In this document: piece after piece, positions 27,556 through 37,918 of the stretch
Layout: the number at the start of each line of letters is the position of its first letter
Position numbering within the stretch: the first letter of the stretch is position 1
Assembly: GCA_016712465.1 (NCBI GenBank)
Contig: JADJQZ010000009.1
Coordinates: 16,089 to 80,088 of the forward strand
Origin: Candidatus Obscuribacter sp.
GTDB lineage: Bacteria > Cyanobacteriota > Vampirovibrionia > Obscuribacterales > Obscuribacteraceae
Reading direction: 5' to 3'
DNA length: 64,000 bases
Position numbers and translations under genes: made by a program
The notes under the pieces: generated by a model
Told to the model about the DNA's origin: nothing
The model's input: the letters and a program-made list of their open reading frames with translations, nothing else
Databases searched by the model: none

Positions 27556-28150
27556 TTATCGATAACTGCCGAGCAATTTCGGCTTTCGAAACCCCTGGGC
27601 AAATAGTTTTCGCACCTTGGTGGCATATTTGGTGACTGATGCGGGTCGCCCATGACGTTTCCCTCGCTTTCTGGCATAGGCAATTCCGGCTTTAACTCGT
27701 TCTCTTAAGAGTTCCCTTTCAAAATTGGCAAAGACTGTCAGCAAACCGGCCACGGCTCGCCCCACTGGGGAGCTCAGATCAACGGCTCTGTCAGCGACAC
27801 AAAAATTACATCAAGGTCTGTCAGTTCTTTCATGGTCATGAACAGGTCATGAATAGACCGCCCCAGCGATCCAACTTCCAGACCAGAACCACGTCAATTT
27901 CCCGTCTTCGCGCAGCATCCATCACCTGTTCGCGCTTTTTGCGCTCTTTGACTCCAGAACCAATGTCCTCAACTTCTAGGGCGACCTTCCAGTTGCGTGC
28001 TCGAACATACTTGCGCAGGGCTTTAGCTGCATAGGTAGGGTTCTCTGCTCGTTTGTCGAAACTCTTGCGTATATACCGACACGCATTTATGCATATCTCC
28101 AGGGGGCTAAAAACCCCATTAAAGCTGTCTTCGAAAAGACTGAAATTTGG
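27556..28150 (-). pseudogene. Broken serine resolvase of the Tn3-type transposon
   Basis: Two minus-strand frames carry parts of one resolvase: AAKALRKYVRARNWKVALEV and VVLVWKLDRWG in the first (to about 27860), then TVFANFERELLRERVKAGIA and RGKRHGRPASVTKYA in the second, to a stop at 27556. A frameshift near 27850 and a stop near 27780 separate them. The catalytic Ser region is also poorly preserved. It lies divergently from tnpA, as in Tn3 elements. Confidence 0.8.
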
Positions 28151-28248
28151 CGGGTCTAATTTTGCCAAAATGTCATGGACATAAACTTTAGTTTTTGTCC
28201 GCCCCTCCCTATAACCATATACCCCCGGGGAAGCAAACAGTGCCCAGT

Positions 28249-31216
28249 ATGCACGAAACAGCCTATCCACGGCTGAAGAGTTCCATTTCTAAGAAGGAAC
28301 TCGAACGATACTACACCCCGACTGAGGCTGAATTAGCCATGGCCTTGGGATCGGCCTCTGGTAACACCGGCCGCCTGTCTTTTCTCGTTCTGCTTAAGAC
28401 GTTTCAGCGCCTGGGTTATTTTGAGATGGTATCGGACGTGCCCGAGCGGATCGTTGCACACCTGGCACGTCAACTAAATCTGAGAAAGTCGCCCAGCCTG
28501 GCTGAATATGATGACTCAGGCACCCGGCGCCGGCACGTTGCTTCTATCCGGGAATTCCTTCAAGTAAAGGCTTTTGATGAAACTGCGCGTAAAGCTTTGC
28601 TGGATGCTACCAGGGAAGCAGCGCTTACAAAGGAGGACCTTGCCGATATCATAAATGTCGGCATTGAAGAACTGGTGCGCCTGCGCTTTGAGCTGCCGGC
28701 ATTTAGCACCATTCATAGAACTGCTCAGTATGCCAAGACACAGGTCAATAAGCAAATCTATGGCCAAGTCACTGCTGAACTGGGAAGCCGGGGCCGTGAA
28801 CTTATCAATGCTCTCCTAAAGGTTCATCCTGGAAAGATTCGATCAGAGTGGGATTCTCTGAAGAATGAGCCTGGAAAGCCAACGGTAAAGAATATTGGTA
28901 AATTGGTAAATCAGCTTGAGTGGCTCAAAAAGTGGTACTTGGATTTAACGGCCCTGGGCAATCTGCCCGATGTAAAGCTTCGTCATTTTGCCGCAGAGGC
29001 AAAGAGCCTTGATACAGCGCGCATGCAGGAGTTAGAGGAGACAAAACGCTTTACCCTGGCAAGTGCTTTATTGAAGATGCTGGTGTCACGGCGGCTGGAC
29101 GATCTCGCGGAAGTTCTGATTCGACGGATTCAAAAGATCCACACCAAGGGCAAAGAAGCTCTGGCTGAGCATAGAGCCAAGCATCAAGCCGAGACAGATG
29201 CTCTTATCGGAAAGCTACACAATATCCTCGTTGCTTTGCGAGACTCTGACGGATCGCGTGCGCGCCAGCGCTTAGAGGCTGTCGAAAACGCGGCCGGCGC
29301 AGACACTGAAGAATCAATCCAGCGTTGTGAAGCACACGAAGCTTTCGCAGGCGACAACTATGCACCGTTTCTATGGCGTTTCCACAAAGGTCACAGAACG
29401 GTGCTATTCAGGCTTCTTGATAATATCGAGCTGAAATCAACATCATCAGACAAATCGACTGAGGCTGCCATTCAGTTCATTCTTGAACACCGCTCCAGCA
29501 AAGCAGATCGACTCAGCGCAGAGGGACTTGATCTCTCTTGGGTGTCTGGCAAGTGGTGGCGGGTACTGTCAGAAAGGCAGAAAGAGAAGAATGATGGAAC
29601 TGTCGACCGGCGCCACTTTGAAGTGTGCGTCTTCTCTCAGATCATGCACGAGCTGAAGAGCGGCGATCTTTGTATTCCTGGCAGTGACCAATATTCCGAT
29701 TACGCCGAGCAGCTCGTTTCCTGGAGTGAGTACAACAAAACAATTGGGCAGTATTGCGAACAGGCGGGCTTGTCACCAGACAGCGGTCAATTTATTACCG
29801 CTCTAAAGCACCAGCTGGCAAGCATCGCCGAAGCCGTGGATAAGGATTTCCCAGAGAATTCGTCATTGCGGATTGAGAACGGCGAGCCCATATTAACGAA
29901 GGGGACTAAGAAACAAGAGTCTCCGCAGCTCGCGAAACTAGAGCAATTGATCAGCGAGAAGTTAGAACATGTCAGTATTCTCGATGTGCTGGCAGACAGT
30001 GAATACTGGTTGAATTGGACCAGGCTCCTTGGTCCATTGTCTGGCCCATGATGCAAAGTTAGAGAATCCCAAGCCTCGTTATGTAGCAACTGTTTTTGCC
30101 TACGGCTGTGGGTTGGGACCATCCCAAACAGCCCGGTCGCTGAAGATAATAGACCGTCGGCAGATAGCCTGGATAAATCAGCGTCACGTGACAGAGGAGA
30201 TGCTCGACAGGATAATCACGGAAATCATCAATAAGTACAATAAATTTGCGTTGCCAAAAATATGGGGCTCAGGGAAAAGCGCCTCTGCCGATGGCACGAA
30301 GTGGGACCTGTATGAGCAAAACCTCCTTTCCGAATATCACATCCGCTATGGCGGCTACGGCGGCTTAGGCTATTACCACGTTTCGGACACCTACATTGCT
30401 CTCTTCAGCCACTTTATCCCCTGCGGAGTTTGGGAAGCGGTCTACATTCTGGATGGGTTGCTCAAAAATGAATCAGATATTCAACCCGACACACTGCACG
30501 CCGATACGCAAGGACAGAGCACCCCTGTCTTCGGACTGGCTATTTGCTTGGCATAAACCTGATGCCGCGGATTCGCAATTGGAAAGACCTCAAGTTATTC
30601 AGACCCAGCAAAGACACTAAGTATGAGCATATTGATGAGCTTTTCACAGACACCATTGATTGGGCTTTGATCGAAAACCTCCTGCCAGACCTGCTTAGGA
30701 TTGTGCTTTCGATCAAAGCTGGGCGAGTCAGTGCGTCAACCATTCTTCGGAGACTGGGCACTTATAGCCGCAAGAACAAGCTTTATTCGGCCTTTGCCGA
30801 GCTTGGCGGGCAACAAGAACCATATTCTTACTGAAGTACATCTCTGATACTGAGCTGCGATCCACGATTACCGCCGCAACAAACAAGAGTGAGCAATTCA
30901 ATGATTTCATAAAATGGATCAGATTTGGCGCTGACGGAGTGATTCAAGAAAACGATCGGGATGAACAGCGGAAGCTCATCAAGTACAACCACTTGGTGGC
31001 AAACTGCTTGATTCTCCACAACGTGTGCACTCTGACCCGCTTGCTGAGCCAGCTAGCGACGGAAGGACATAAGTTTGACGAAGCGACCATTGGGCCAGAT
31101 CAGCCCATACATCCGCGAACACATCAATCGGTTTGGCGATTACGTGCTCAATATGGATCGCGGACAACCATTTCCAACCTACGAGCTTGGCTTAAAGAAC
31201 AAAAAGTTCGCTAATG
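28249..31216 (+). pseudogene. tnpA: Broken Tn3-family transposase
   Basis: The ~990-residue TnpA is spread over at least four frames: 28249-30051 (N-terminal DNA-binding and helical part), 30029-30556 (start of the catalytic core, with SADGTKWD and HADTQGQS holding the two catalytic Asp residues), 30544-30834 (FRPSKDTKYEHIDELF) and about 30830-31216 (KYISDTELRSTITAATNKSE to the end). The first frame has an ATG at 28249. The frameshifts mean the element cannot move by itself unless they are sequencing errors. Confidence 0.9.
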
Positions 31217-31295
31217 CTGGCTAATTGCCAGGTTTGCTGGCTTCCCAAGAGCGAAATGGCCCATTTTTACGCGAATCGTTGCCATACCTCATATA

Positions 31296-31481
31296 ACCTC
31301 GATAGCCTACAGAACGAAGGAGGTATCGGACGTAGTTATTGAAGTTTGTTCCAGTCACCAATAAACCAGCAGACTTAGGTGCAAGTGACTAGTTGCCATC
31401 CCGCTGCACGACACCGCATTAGGGAAAAACAGAACGCTATCTTAGCCAGAGCAGCGAAGAAAACCCTCAGAACAACACAGA
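31296..31481. other. Region right of the Tn3-type transposon
   Basis: It holds the upstream part of the interrupted minus-strand frame (31291-31385, see 27286-27426). Nothing else recognisable is present before the primase-like gene ends at 31482. Confidence 0.4.
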
Positions 31482-33266
31482 CTACTCAACCAGAATCCTC
31501 AACTGCACCGGCCGCGACTCAAGTTCTCCACGAACTCCATCAACAAGCCCCCTCAGCCACTCCTCACTTTCCAGATCAGGCGACCTGGGCAGCGCAGATA
31601 GATATACAGCCAATAGCCTCCTCAATTCCCTTTCCGGGCACTTCCCAAAATCCTCCGGGGTAATCCGGAGCAACTGCCTCTTCCACCCGTCTTCCTGAGC
31701 CCTCTGGCGAGACACCCGGTTCTTCCAGTCCTCCCTCTTGCCTCTTTCATCTCGCATCTTCAGCTCATGAACGACGCGGCGAGCCGCCAAGAGGCCAGGA
31801 GGCACAATTTTTTCTTCCTCTTTGGCAGGGGGTCCGCTTTCTGATGAAGCGACCCCCTCCACAGCGTTATATTCGTGTGGATCACCTGTCAAGCGAACCT
31901 GCAGCATCCGCTCCTGGGCCTGTTTCCACAGATCCTTGTGCTTGGATATGGTCGTCGCACTGCAACCAGTCTTGAGCATCAGGTCTCTCATGGAGAATGT
32001 CTGACCGGACTCCTCAAAGTCGGCCACCGCCGCCTGTATTTTCTTTCTGGCCAGAGCCGACCGGTTCTCGTTATTCTTGACCCAGGAGATCGGCACATTG
32101 TTTTCATATCTAGTAGTTTCTTTGCCGCGCCGTCTTGCCGGCACCCAATTTGCGGCCCGCTCGGCCTGCTCGAGTCCATCTGCCCGGTTTCGGTCAATGT
32201 CCTTGCTCAACCCGTTGTGCTTCGTCTTCAGTACTTCCTGAATAACCCACTTGCGGTCTTCTTCATAGCCGTAGCCCATGGCCGGTATGAGCCTTTCCGG
32301 GTCGCCATAGAAGAGATAGTGAGAAAGACAGGTGACGGCATCCGCCCTTTGCGAACGGGCCGTAAGCCCGACATAGTAGTAGTTCCGGCCCCTCACCCAG
32401 GAGTCCGCAATTATGCCCGGCGGCACCTTCTGAAATGACCGGCGCACGATAGCAATGGATTCTTCGGTGCTCTCAATGTATACGGAATTTCGTATAGGAA
32501 TCACTTCGGCAAGCTTTGTCGCATTTGCCGTCCTGGCTACTATTTGCTCCCTTTTTGCCGCCACTTCACCAACGTATGCCTTGAGGCGATGAAAGCTGTG
32601 GTATGGATTTGCCGAGCATTCAAAGTCGGCCAGGAACTGCTCCAGGGCCTCAAGAGGACTCATCAGTTGACGCTCATGACGCTCAACTAAAGTATCCTGA
32701 TTGAGCCAGGCAAATCCTTCTTGCAGTGGCAAGCGCAGTCCCTGACCAAGTGATTTCTCTCCCGGGTGCGGAAATATCTCCAGGGTGCCTTTGCCAATCT
32801 CAAAATCATGCAAGCTCAAAAGCTGAAATAGCTGCGCCCTCAAGTCCCTGGAGCTGACCGGGGCATCGAAGAATATATACAGATGCCAGCCGCCGGACTC
32901 CGATGAGCGATAGAGGTTCGTCTCCTCAATTCCCGCTTCCGCCAAAACCTTAGTTATCTTCTCAAGGCCCTGGTGGCTGTGATAGCGGCTGCCGGCATCA
33001 ATGTCTAGGACAGCGTAATAGGAGGCGCGCCCGGCCCTTGTCCCAAGCAAGTACTTGGGATGAACGCATGCAATTGCCTTCAATATTTCGGTATCGGTGA
33101 GCTTCCACTTCTCATCGGCGGAAAGCCAACCCGGGCCCCCAAACGGCTTGTAAATGTAGCCATACCGATGGAATAAGGATAGAAAGCGCTCTACCGCAGT
33201 CGCACTTGACTGCGGGAAGTATTTCAGGCGTGAGAATCTACTTGGCTGGACATCAAAGTCCGCCAA
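31482..33266 (-). CDS. Archaeo-eukaryotic primase-like plasmid replication protein
   Basis: The 594-residue protein has an AEP/prim-pol-like domain. It contains YYAVLDID with Asp88 and Asp90, a SSESGGWHLYIFF segment (His128) and LEIFPHPG (Glu163), the DxD...SxH...E order of that fold. The C-terminal half includes a helix-turn-helix-like segment (FSMRDLMLKTGCSATTISKHKDL) and a very basic tail. It probably primes or initiates plasmid replication beside the iteron array at 35.5-36.1 kb. The start at 33266 is a TTG without a clear SD, and coding-like sequence extends ~25 codons upstream, so the true start is uncertain. A degenerate paralogue lies at 33878-35218. Confidence 0.75.
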   Translation of the reverse strand: MADFDVQPSRFSRLKYFPQSSATAVERFLSLFHRYGYIYKPFGGPGWLSADEKWKLTDTEILKAIACVHPKYLLGTRAGRASYYAVLDIDAGSRYHSHQGLEKITKVLAEAGIEETNLYRSSESGGWHLYIFFDAPVSSRDLRAQLFQLLSLHDFEIGKGTLEIFPHPGEKSLGQGLRLPLQEGFAWLNQDTLVERHERQLMSPLEALEQFLADFECSANPYHSFHRLKAYVGEVAAKREQIVARTANATKLAEVIPIRNSVYIESTEESIAIVRRSFQKVPPGIIADSWVRGRNYYYVGLTARSQRADAVTCLSHYLFYGDPERLIPAMGYGYEEDRKWVIQEVLKTKHNGLSKDIDRNRADGLEQAERAANWVPARRRGKETTRYENNVPISWVKNNENRSALARKKIQAAVADFEESGQTFSMRDLMLKTGCSATTISKHKDLWKQAQERMLQVRLTGDPHEYNAVEGVASSESGPPAKEEEKIVPPGLLAARRVVHELKMRDERGKREDWKNRVSRQRAQEDGWKRQLLRITPEDFGKCPERELRRLLAVYLSALPRSPDLESEEWLRGLVDGVRGELESRPVQLRILVE

Positions 33267-33531
33267 TGAAGCTAGTCCGGTCGTAACAGTCTCTCTTTCT
33301 AATTTAAGACGAGTTGACCTAGCCGGATCAGTGCTTTATGCTTGTCACATACAGGAAGTTTCGCAAAACCCTGATATACAACCGCATAACCGATCCGAAT
33401 TGGGTCTCAATCAACATCGCTGGCAGGCGATGTTTTTTGTTTTCTGGTCTGTAGCTATTCCTCCGTTGACTCTTCTAGTCTTGCTCTTTCGAAAGACCCT
33501 GGCAGGAGTCCTTCAAAACTCTTTGCCGGAC

Positions 33532-33816
33532 TCATAGATCGATACTTAGGTGTACCGTCTTGCCCAGGCGGTAGAGTAGCTTAGTGAGCTTCTCTACACT
33601 GAATTGGTCAATACGCAGCTGCATAATCTCGGAGATTCTCGGCTGCTTGAGCCCAAGAAATAGTGCAGCTTCGTTCTGTGTCCACTTTCGACTTTCAATT
33701 TCCTGCTTGAGCGCTCGAATGAGATGAACTCGAAGAAGAAGGATCAAGCCGTCTTCGCCGCTGTAGCCAAGCTGCTCAATTATTCTCTTATCTACTGCAA
33801 GTTCGACCTTAGCCAT
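33532..33816 (-). CDS. HigA-type helix-turn-helix regulator (orphan antitoxin-like)
   Basis: The 94-residue protein has a Cro/C1-type helix-turn-helix (WTQNEAALFLGLKQPRISEIM) followed by a short segment (FSVEKLTKLLYRLGKTVHLSI), the pattern of HTH_37/HigA-like antitoxins. No toxin gene lies beside it, so it may act as a replication regulator between the two primase-like genes. A perfect dyad, CTATAC/GTATAG, lies 30-50 nt upstream. Confidence 0.8.
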   Translation of the reverse strand: MAKVELAVDKRIIEQLGYSGEDGLILLLRVHLIRALKQEIESRKWTQNEAALFLGLKQPRISEIMQLRIDQFSVEKLTKLLYRLGKTVHLSIDL

Positions 33817-33845
33817 ATCGCCTCAATGGAAAGCTGTACTGAACC

Positions 33846-33865
33846 CTATACAAAATTTCGTATAG
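33846..33865. promoter_or_regulatory. Operator-like dyad upstream of the HigA-type gene
   Basis: CTATAC and GTATAG form perfect 6-bp arms around 8 A/T-rich bases. The dyad overlaps the expected promoter of the regulator gene and lies between it and the degenerate primase gene, so autoregulation is likely. Confidence 0.5.
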
Positions 33866-33877
33866 AGCAAAAGATAC

Positions 33878-35218
33878 CTACCCACTTGGAGGAGCACGCT
33901 TCTTGCCGCTCCCTGCAGGCTTATCCAAAGGGAGCGAAACAACATTAGTGAACGGAAAGGTAAGTTGGAGAATGTCCTGGGAGCCCGAGTCCGGTTCCGG
34001 CAGGTTCAATGCCTGTCCATCTGGAACCAGTTTGCTTTCAGGAGCAGACTCCTGGATAGTCGAATTAGGTTCCGGTGTGGCCTGGTCTGGTCTGTCATCG
34101 GACAACGCTTGTGAACCACCACATTCCAAGTTGAGGCAGTCAAACAGATCGGAAAAGCCGGATTCATTCTCCACGGGAGCGTGAGGAACCTGTGAGAGTA
34201 ACTCATCGCCCAGGGCGGCAAGTATGTCCAAACCTTCCAAAGCCCCGAAATAATAAGGCTCTTGAGCCTTGTCCTGTCCAGGTAACTGGTCATCTGCCTG
34301 GACATTGCCGGGCGTGTCTACCCGGGGAGGCAAAAACGAATCCAGATTGCCGAGAGCCTCAGCCTCTGATTGAGCACCAACCAAAGCAGAATTATCGATT
34401 TCGCCGGCGGACGGACTTATTACTTCCTGAGCTTCTGTTGGACCAAGACCGAGCTCGCCCAAAGGGAAGTCTTCTTCAGCTAGGTCCCCCTCATTAACAG
34501 ACCCGGGGCTCTCCACCTCTTGCAACTCATTTGGCATAACCATGAATATTGCGGAATCACAGGACTTTGTCTGGACATCCACCTGGTCAGTCGACTGGAC
34601 ATCGGACATACCCATGGGACTACTGTCCAGGCAGGCCAACCTCTGACCAAGGAGAGTGGACAGCTCGTCTGGACAAAGCGAAAACCTTGATATTTCAGCC
34701 ATAAAGAAGTTGATGGCCGTATCAGTAGAAATCTCTAAGCGGCTTACCTTCGGCTGGCCTGGATAACCCATCCAGAGGAAGCCAGACTGTAAGGGCAAAA
34801 TGAAACTATGGCCAGGAGAAAGTACCCGCACCCGGTCAAGAACCGCTTGTTCCAGATACCCCTGTAAAGACTGACAAAGGTTGGCGATCTGAGTCCGTCT
34901 AGTTAGAGAAATGAAGACCTGAAAGACTCCGCCCTCTGAGACTTGGAACAACTTAGGCTCGACTAAGCCTAGACCTTGCAAGGTGGCTAAGAGCCTCTGC
35001 CAGAGAGCAGAATCGTCAGAACCGGTCTCCGATTCAAACTGCAAAAGCAAGAAAGATTCACTGTCGTCAATTGAAAGAGCACGATAAGACCTGGCATTGC
35101 AATCAAGAGAAGCAAGGATGTCCTCATCAGAAAGGTAGTGAAACTGGCTAACGGCCCGCCATGTATCCGAGCCAGGCGCACGAAACTGACTTGCAAACCG
35201 GGTGGAAAAGAGCTTCAA
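33878..35218 (-). CDS. Degenerate primase-like paralogue with long acidic tail
   Basis: Residues ~45-150 align with the primase-like domain at 31482: RALSIDDSE against YAVLDIDAG, FQVSEGGVFQVFIS against RSSESGGWHLYIFF, and HSFILPLQSGFLWM against GQGLRLPLQEGFAWL. The first Asp is replaced by Ser and the His by a non-catalytic residue, so it should be inactive as a primase. The remaining ~280 residues are low-complexity, rich in Ser, Glu, Asp and Pro. It may be a regulatory or structural partner of the primase. The start (TTG 35218) has no clear SD and coding-like sequence extends ~20 codons further upstream. Confidence 0.7.
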   Translation of the reverse strand: MKLFSTRFASQFRAPGSDTWRAVSQFHYLSDEDILASLDCNARSYRALSIDDSESFLLLQFESETGSDDSALWQRLLATLQGLGLVEPKLFQVSEGGVFQVFISLTRRTQIANLCQSLQGYLEQAVLDRVRVLSPGHSFILPLQSGFLWMGYPGQPKVSRLEISTDTAINFFMAEISRFSLCPDELSTLLGQRLACLDSSPMGMSDVQSTDQVDVQTKSCDSAIFMVMPNELQEVESPGSVNEGDLAEEDFPLGELGLGPTEAQEVISPSAGEIDNSALVGAQSEAEALGNLDSFLPPRVDTPGNVQADDQLPGQDKAQEPYYFGALEGLDILAALGDELLSQVPHAPVENESGFSDLFDCLNLECGGSQALSDDRPDQATPEPNSTIQESAPESKLVPDGQALNLPEPDSGSQDILQLTFPFTNVVSLPLDKPAGSGKKRAPPSG

Positions 35219-35540
35219 GAACTTGGACTTGCAGTCCGAAGTAACCTCAGAAGCAGCAGTACCTGCTACCAGTGGTGGTATCGATGGGCTAGTAATGTTA
35301 GGACTCGCTTTCTAGGGCTAGCGCTAGTGAATATAGAAAAGGACTTTGTCTGTGCCATCTATATAGAATTGCGGCGATTCATTTTCGCCAATCCTATCTA
35401 TAGGTAATCGAATTTGTGGTTTGTACTTTCTAGGTGGCACCACTTTCGGTGACTCACTTTTTCGATCGGGCTGATCGTAATGCCGATGGGAGAAATGATC
35501 AAGCCCTTTTTGGCAAATCCTGTGACCTTTTTGAGGAATT

Positions 35541-36055
35541 GTCTAGACCGCCTAGTCAAAAATATACAACGCATGTCTAGACAATTCAACCCTTATCCTC
35601 ATTTTTATATCAACCAGTCTAGACAGACCAGACAGTCTAGACAAATTATCGGACAAGCCACCACATCCAGTTACACGAACGCCGAGCGACCGACAAAGCA
35701 CAAAGCAGACCCGGACCGTCTAGACAGCGGTGACCAGGGCGCGCAAAGGTCGTCCAGACAAAGGGCGCAACAAGGCACCAGCAGAGCCACCAGGCGATCG
35801 CCCGCCTGTCCAGACAGAACCATGACGCAACCAGCCCAACTAATACCCTTGTCCAGACAAGCCACAAAACCATCACCACCCCACGCTTTCAGACTGGACA
35901 TCAGCCTGAGCACAAGAACCCCAGCCACCACCACCGGTTCCAAAGCGCCGATAAATTTATATCCACAAGACATACCCGCGCCCGCAAACACAAAATATGT
36001 GGCGCTTTTGAAGAAAACGAATATAATTGTCTAGTCAATCGATTTGTCTAGACAA
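35541..36055. repeat. Array of palindromic iterons GTCTAGAC/GTCCAGAC
   Basis: GTCTAGAC occurs at 35541, 35575, 35617, 35635, 35718 and 36046, and GTCCAGAC at 35752, 35808 and 35851. Related forms (CTAGTC, GACTGGAC) lie between them. The best copies extend to TTGTCTAGACAA, as at 36044-36055. The last copies overlap the promoter of the gene at 36084. This density of one 8-12-bp palindrome over ~510 non-coding bases is typical of a plasmid origin or partition site bound by a plasmid-encoded protein. Confidence 0.8.
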
Positions 36056-36083
36056 CCCAAGCAACTAGAACTGGAGTACGCAG

Positions 36084-36812
36084 ATGCCACCAGGAGCATC
36101 CACAGGACAAAGCCAACCAGTAGCCACCACCGCTAGTGATAAGGCGGCAAGAGGCGAATCTCAGTGGCTCTTTCTACAGGAAGTGGCGGATCTTTCCGGT
36201 CTTTCCGAGAAGACCGTTCGCAGACATATTAAGAAGGGAACCCTGAAAGCCAAAAAGGGCAAGGCTGCCAACGCAAGAATCCAGGTTCTGATTACACCGG
36301 AGATCTTGGCCAGCATATCTAAAGAATCCCCGACTGAAGAGCTGGAGGAAGATGCCGGCTTCGAAAACATAGATTTTGAAGAAGTCTCAGCTGAAGAAGT
36401 TACAGAAGAGACCGCAAGCGACGGAGTTACGGACTTCTCGCCTAACCCGGCCGAAAAGATGCAAGCGGACATGGAAATGTTCAAAGGCATTATCAATGAA
36501 ATGATGGCTCCGCTGGTTAAACGGGTCGAAGAGCAAGCCAGAACGCTTCATGAGCAGGAGCGCGTCATCCAGGATCAGAAAACGCAGCTGCGCCTTCTGC
36601 CGGATATTCAAGCCAGAGAAGAATCCGAAAGGAAAGCCAGAGAAATGGCTGAGCTTGAAAAGCAGGCTTTAGTGAAACAAATTGAGGCTCTGAAGACCGC
36701 CCAAGAGGAGCTCAAGGCGACAGCCGAGAAAGCAGCCGAACTGGAGAAGCAGCTCACCATTGCCAAACGCCCCTGGTGGCAGAAACTTATGGGAAGCCCC
36801 CAGGAGCCTTGA
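36084..36812 (+). CDS. Helix-turn-helix DNA-binding protein with coiled-coil tail
   Basis: The 242-residue protein has an N-terminal MerR/excisionase-type helix-turn-helix (residues ~25-65: LFLQEVADLSGLSEKTVRRH then GTLKAKKGKAAN). An acidic linker follows, then a long coiled coil (residues ~125-232), and a basic WW-containing end (RPWWQKLMG). An SD GGAG lies 7 nt before the ATG. It lies directly next to the GTCTAGAC iterons, and one perfect copy is 28 bp upstream of its start, so it is the likely iteron-binding partition or replication regulator. The architecture recalls KfrA or plasmid partition adaptor proteins. Confidence 0.75.
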   Translation: MPPGASTGQSQPVATTASDKAARGESQWLFLQEVADLSGLSEKTVRRHIKKGTLKAKKGKAANARIQVLITPEILASISKESPTEELEEDAGFENIDFEEVSAEEVTEETASDGVTDFSPNPAEKMQADMEMFKGIINEMMAPLVKRVEEQARTLHEQERVIQDQKTQLRLLPDIQAREESERKAREMAELEKQALVKQIEALKTAQEELKATAEKAAELEKQLTIAKRPWWQKLMGSPQEP

Positions 36813-37266
36813 GCCCTCGATAGAGACGGACGGACTCCAGCATGCGTGGCACTACCATGGTGAACGGATGAGCCTTTGCCAGCACCAATAGACCGGGGAA
36901 GAATCCTCGATGTGGCCAATCCATAAATCGCCCACCGCGTAGACAACGAAGCGTACTTGGCTTCATGGACTGTCGAAATTGAGATACGCAGACAGTGGGC
37001 ATTCTTGCGATAGCCGGCATTACTCGATTCTCTCAGCGGCGGCTTCGCGCATTCCATGTGGACGAGAGAGGCTTTCTCCTAGAATGTAGGTGACCTTCGG
37101 AAGTCTGTTGAATCGTTACTAGAAGCCCTATTCTGCAGACGGCCTGAACCTAGTCCCTAAGACCGCTTCACAGCAATTGTTGCCAGCCGGCTCCTCAAAA
37201 AGGGGATGTTCAATGAGGCAGATAAAGGGGGGGGGCTCTGAGTAACGTGCAAAAACCTCCTACTTT
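36813..37266. other. About 450 bp without recognisable gene
   Basis: Only a short minus-strand frame overlapping the previous gene occurs. A run of G residues near 37229 is present. Nothing further was identified before the abiE operator. Confidence 0.35.
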
Positions 37267-37313
37267 CGGTAGTACATAAACACCCCACTAATTGTGGTAT
37301 TTATGTACTACCG
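37267..37313 (+). promoter_or_regulatory. Long inverted-repeat operator upstream of abiEi
   Basis: Perfect 14-bp arms CGGTAGTACATAAA and TTTATGTACTACCG are separated by 19 bp that contain a further CCAC/GTGG pair. It lies 22 bp upstream of abiEi. AbiEi antitoxins are known to bind inverted repeats in their own promoters, which fits. Confidence 0.75.
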
Positions 37314-37335
37314 TTCCCCATAGACCAAGAACAAA

Positions 37336-37914
37336 ATGAGAAACCCAGTCGAAAAAAGAATCAAGCTTCTTGAAATCAGCTCTCCCCAGTTTGGACTCTT
37401 TACGGCCAAACAGGCAGAGGCATGCGGCTACAGCAGCCACCACTTCAATCACCACGTAAATAGCGGCGAGTGGGTAAAGGAAGACAGGGGACTTTTCAGG
37501 CTTGCCACATACCCGGCCTCGCCGGAACAGGTCTATATGCGCTGGCAGCTCTGGACAAGGAACCGGCAGGATAGACCGCAGGGTTGCCTTTCTCACGAAA
37601 CTGCACTATTCATCTACAAAATTAGCGACATCCTGCCAAACAAAATACATATGACAGTGCCAAGAGACTTCCGGCGAAACATAAAGATACCCGGCATTCT
37701 CGTGCTTCACTATAGAAATCTGCCGGAAGATAGCGTGCAAATTGAAAGTGGGCTCACGTTGACTACACCAGCAAGAACACTGGAAGACCTTCTTGATACC
37801 GGCACAGTTGACAAGTCAATAATCCAAGAAAGCCTACACAAAGCAATCGAGATAGGTCTGATTACGAAAAGGCAGCTAGATCAAAGTTCAAGCCTTTCGA
37901 AACTAAGAGATTAG
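37336..37914 (+). CDS. abiEi: AbiEi-type antitoxin/transcriptional regulator
   Basis: The 192-residue protein has the AbiEi N-terminal winged-helix domain (FGLFTAKQAEACGYSSHHFNHHV, then GEWVKEDRGLFRL) and the following TLTTPARTLEDLLDTG segment typical of the family. It neutralises and represses the AbiEii nucleotidyltransferase in type IV toxin-antitoxin systems that also act in phage abortive infection. The toxin gene follows after 4 nt, so both are one operon. The 14-bp inverted repeat upstream is its likely operator. Confidence 0.88.
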   Translation: MRNPVEKRIKLLEISSPQFGLFTAKQAEACGYSSHHFNHHVNSGEWVKEDRGLFRLATYPASPEQVYMRWQLWTRNRQDRPQGCLSHETALFIYKISDILPNKIHMTVPRDFRRNIKIPGILVLHYRNLPEDSVQIESGLTLTTPARTLEDLLDTGTVDKSIIQESLHKAIEIGLITKRQLDQSSSLSKLRD

Positions 37915-37918
37915 AAGA

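Larger units (their letters stand above)
27427..31290. mobile_element. Decayed Tn3-family transposon
   Basis: The 3,864-bp element has ~38-bp terminal inverted repeats starting GAGG and sharing GGCAACGATTCGCG (27427-27463 and 31254-31290, three mismatches). It is flanked by a perfect 5-bp direct repeat ATATA (27422-27426 and 31291-31295), the target duplication expected for Tn3 elements. It carries a broken resolvase gene on the minus strand and a broken transposase on the plus strand, and no cargo gene. Confidence 0.9.
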
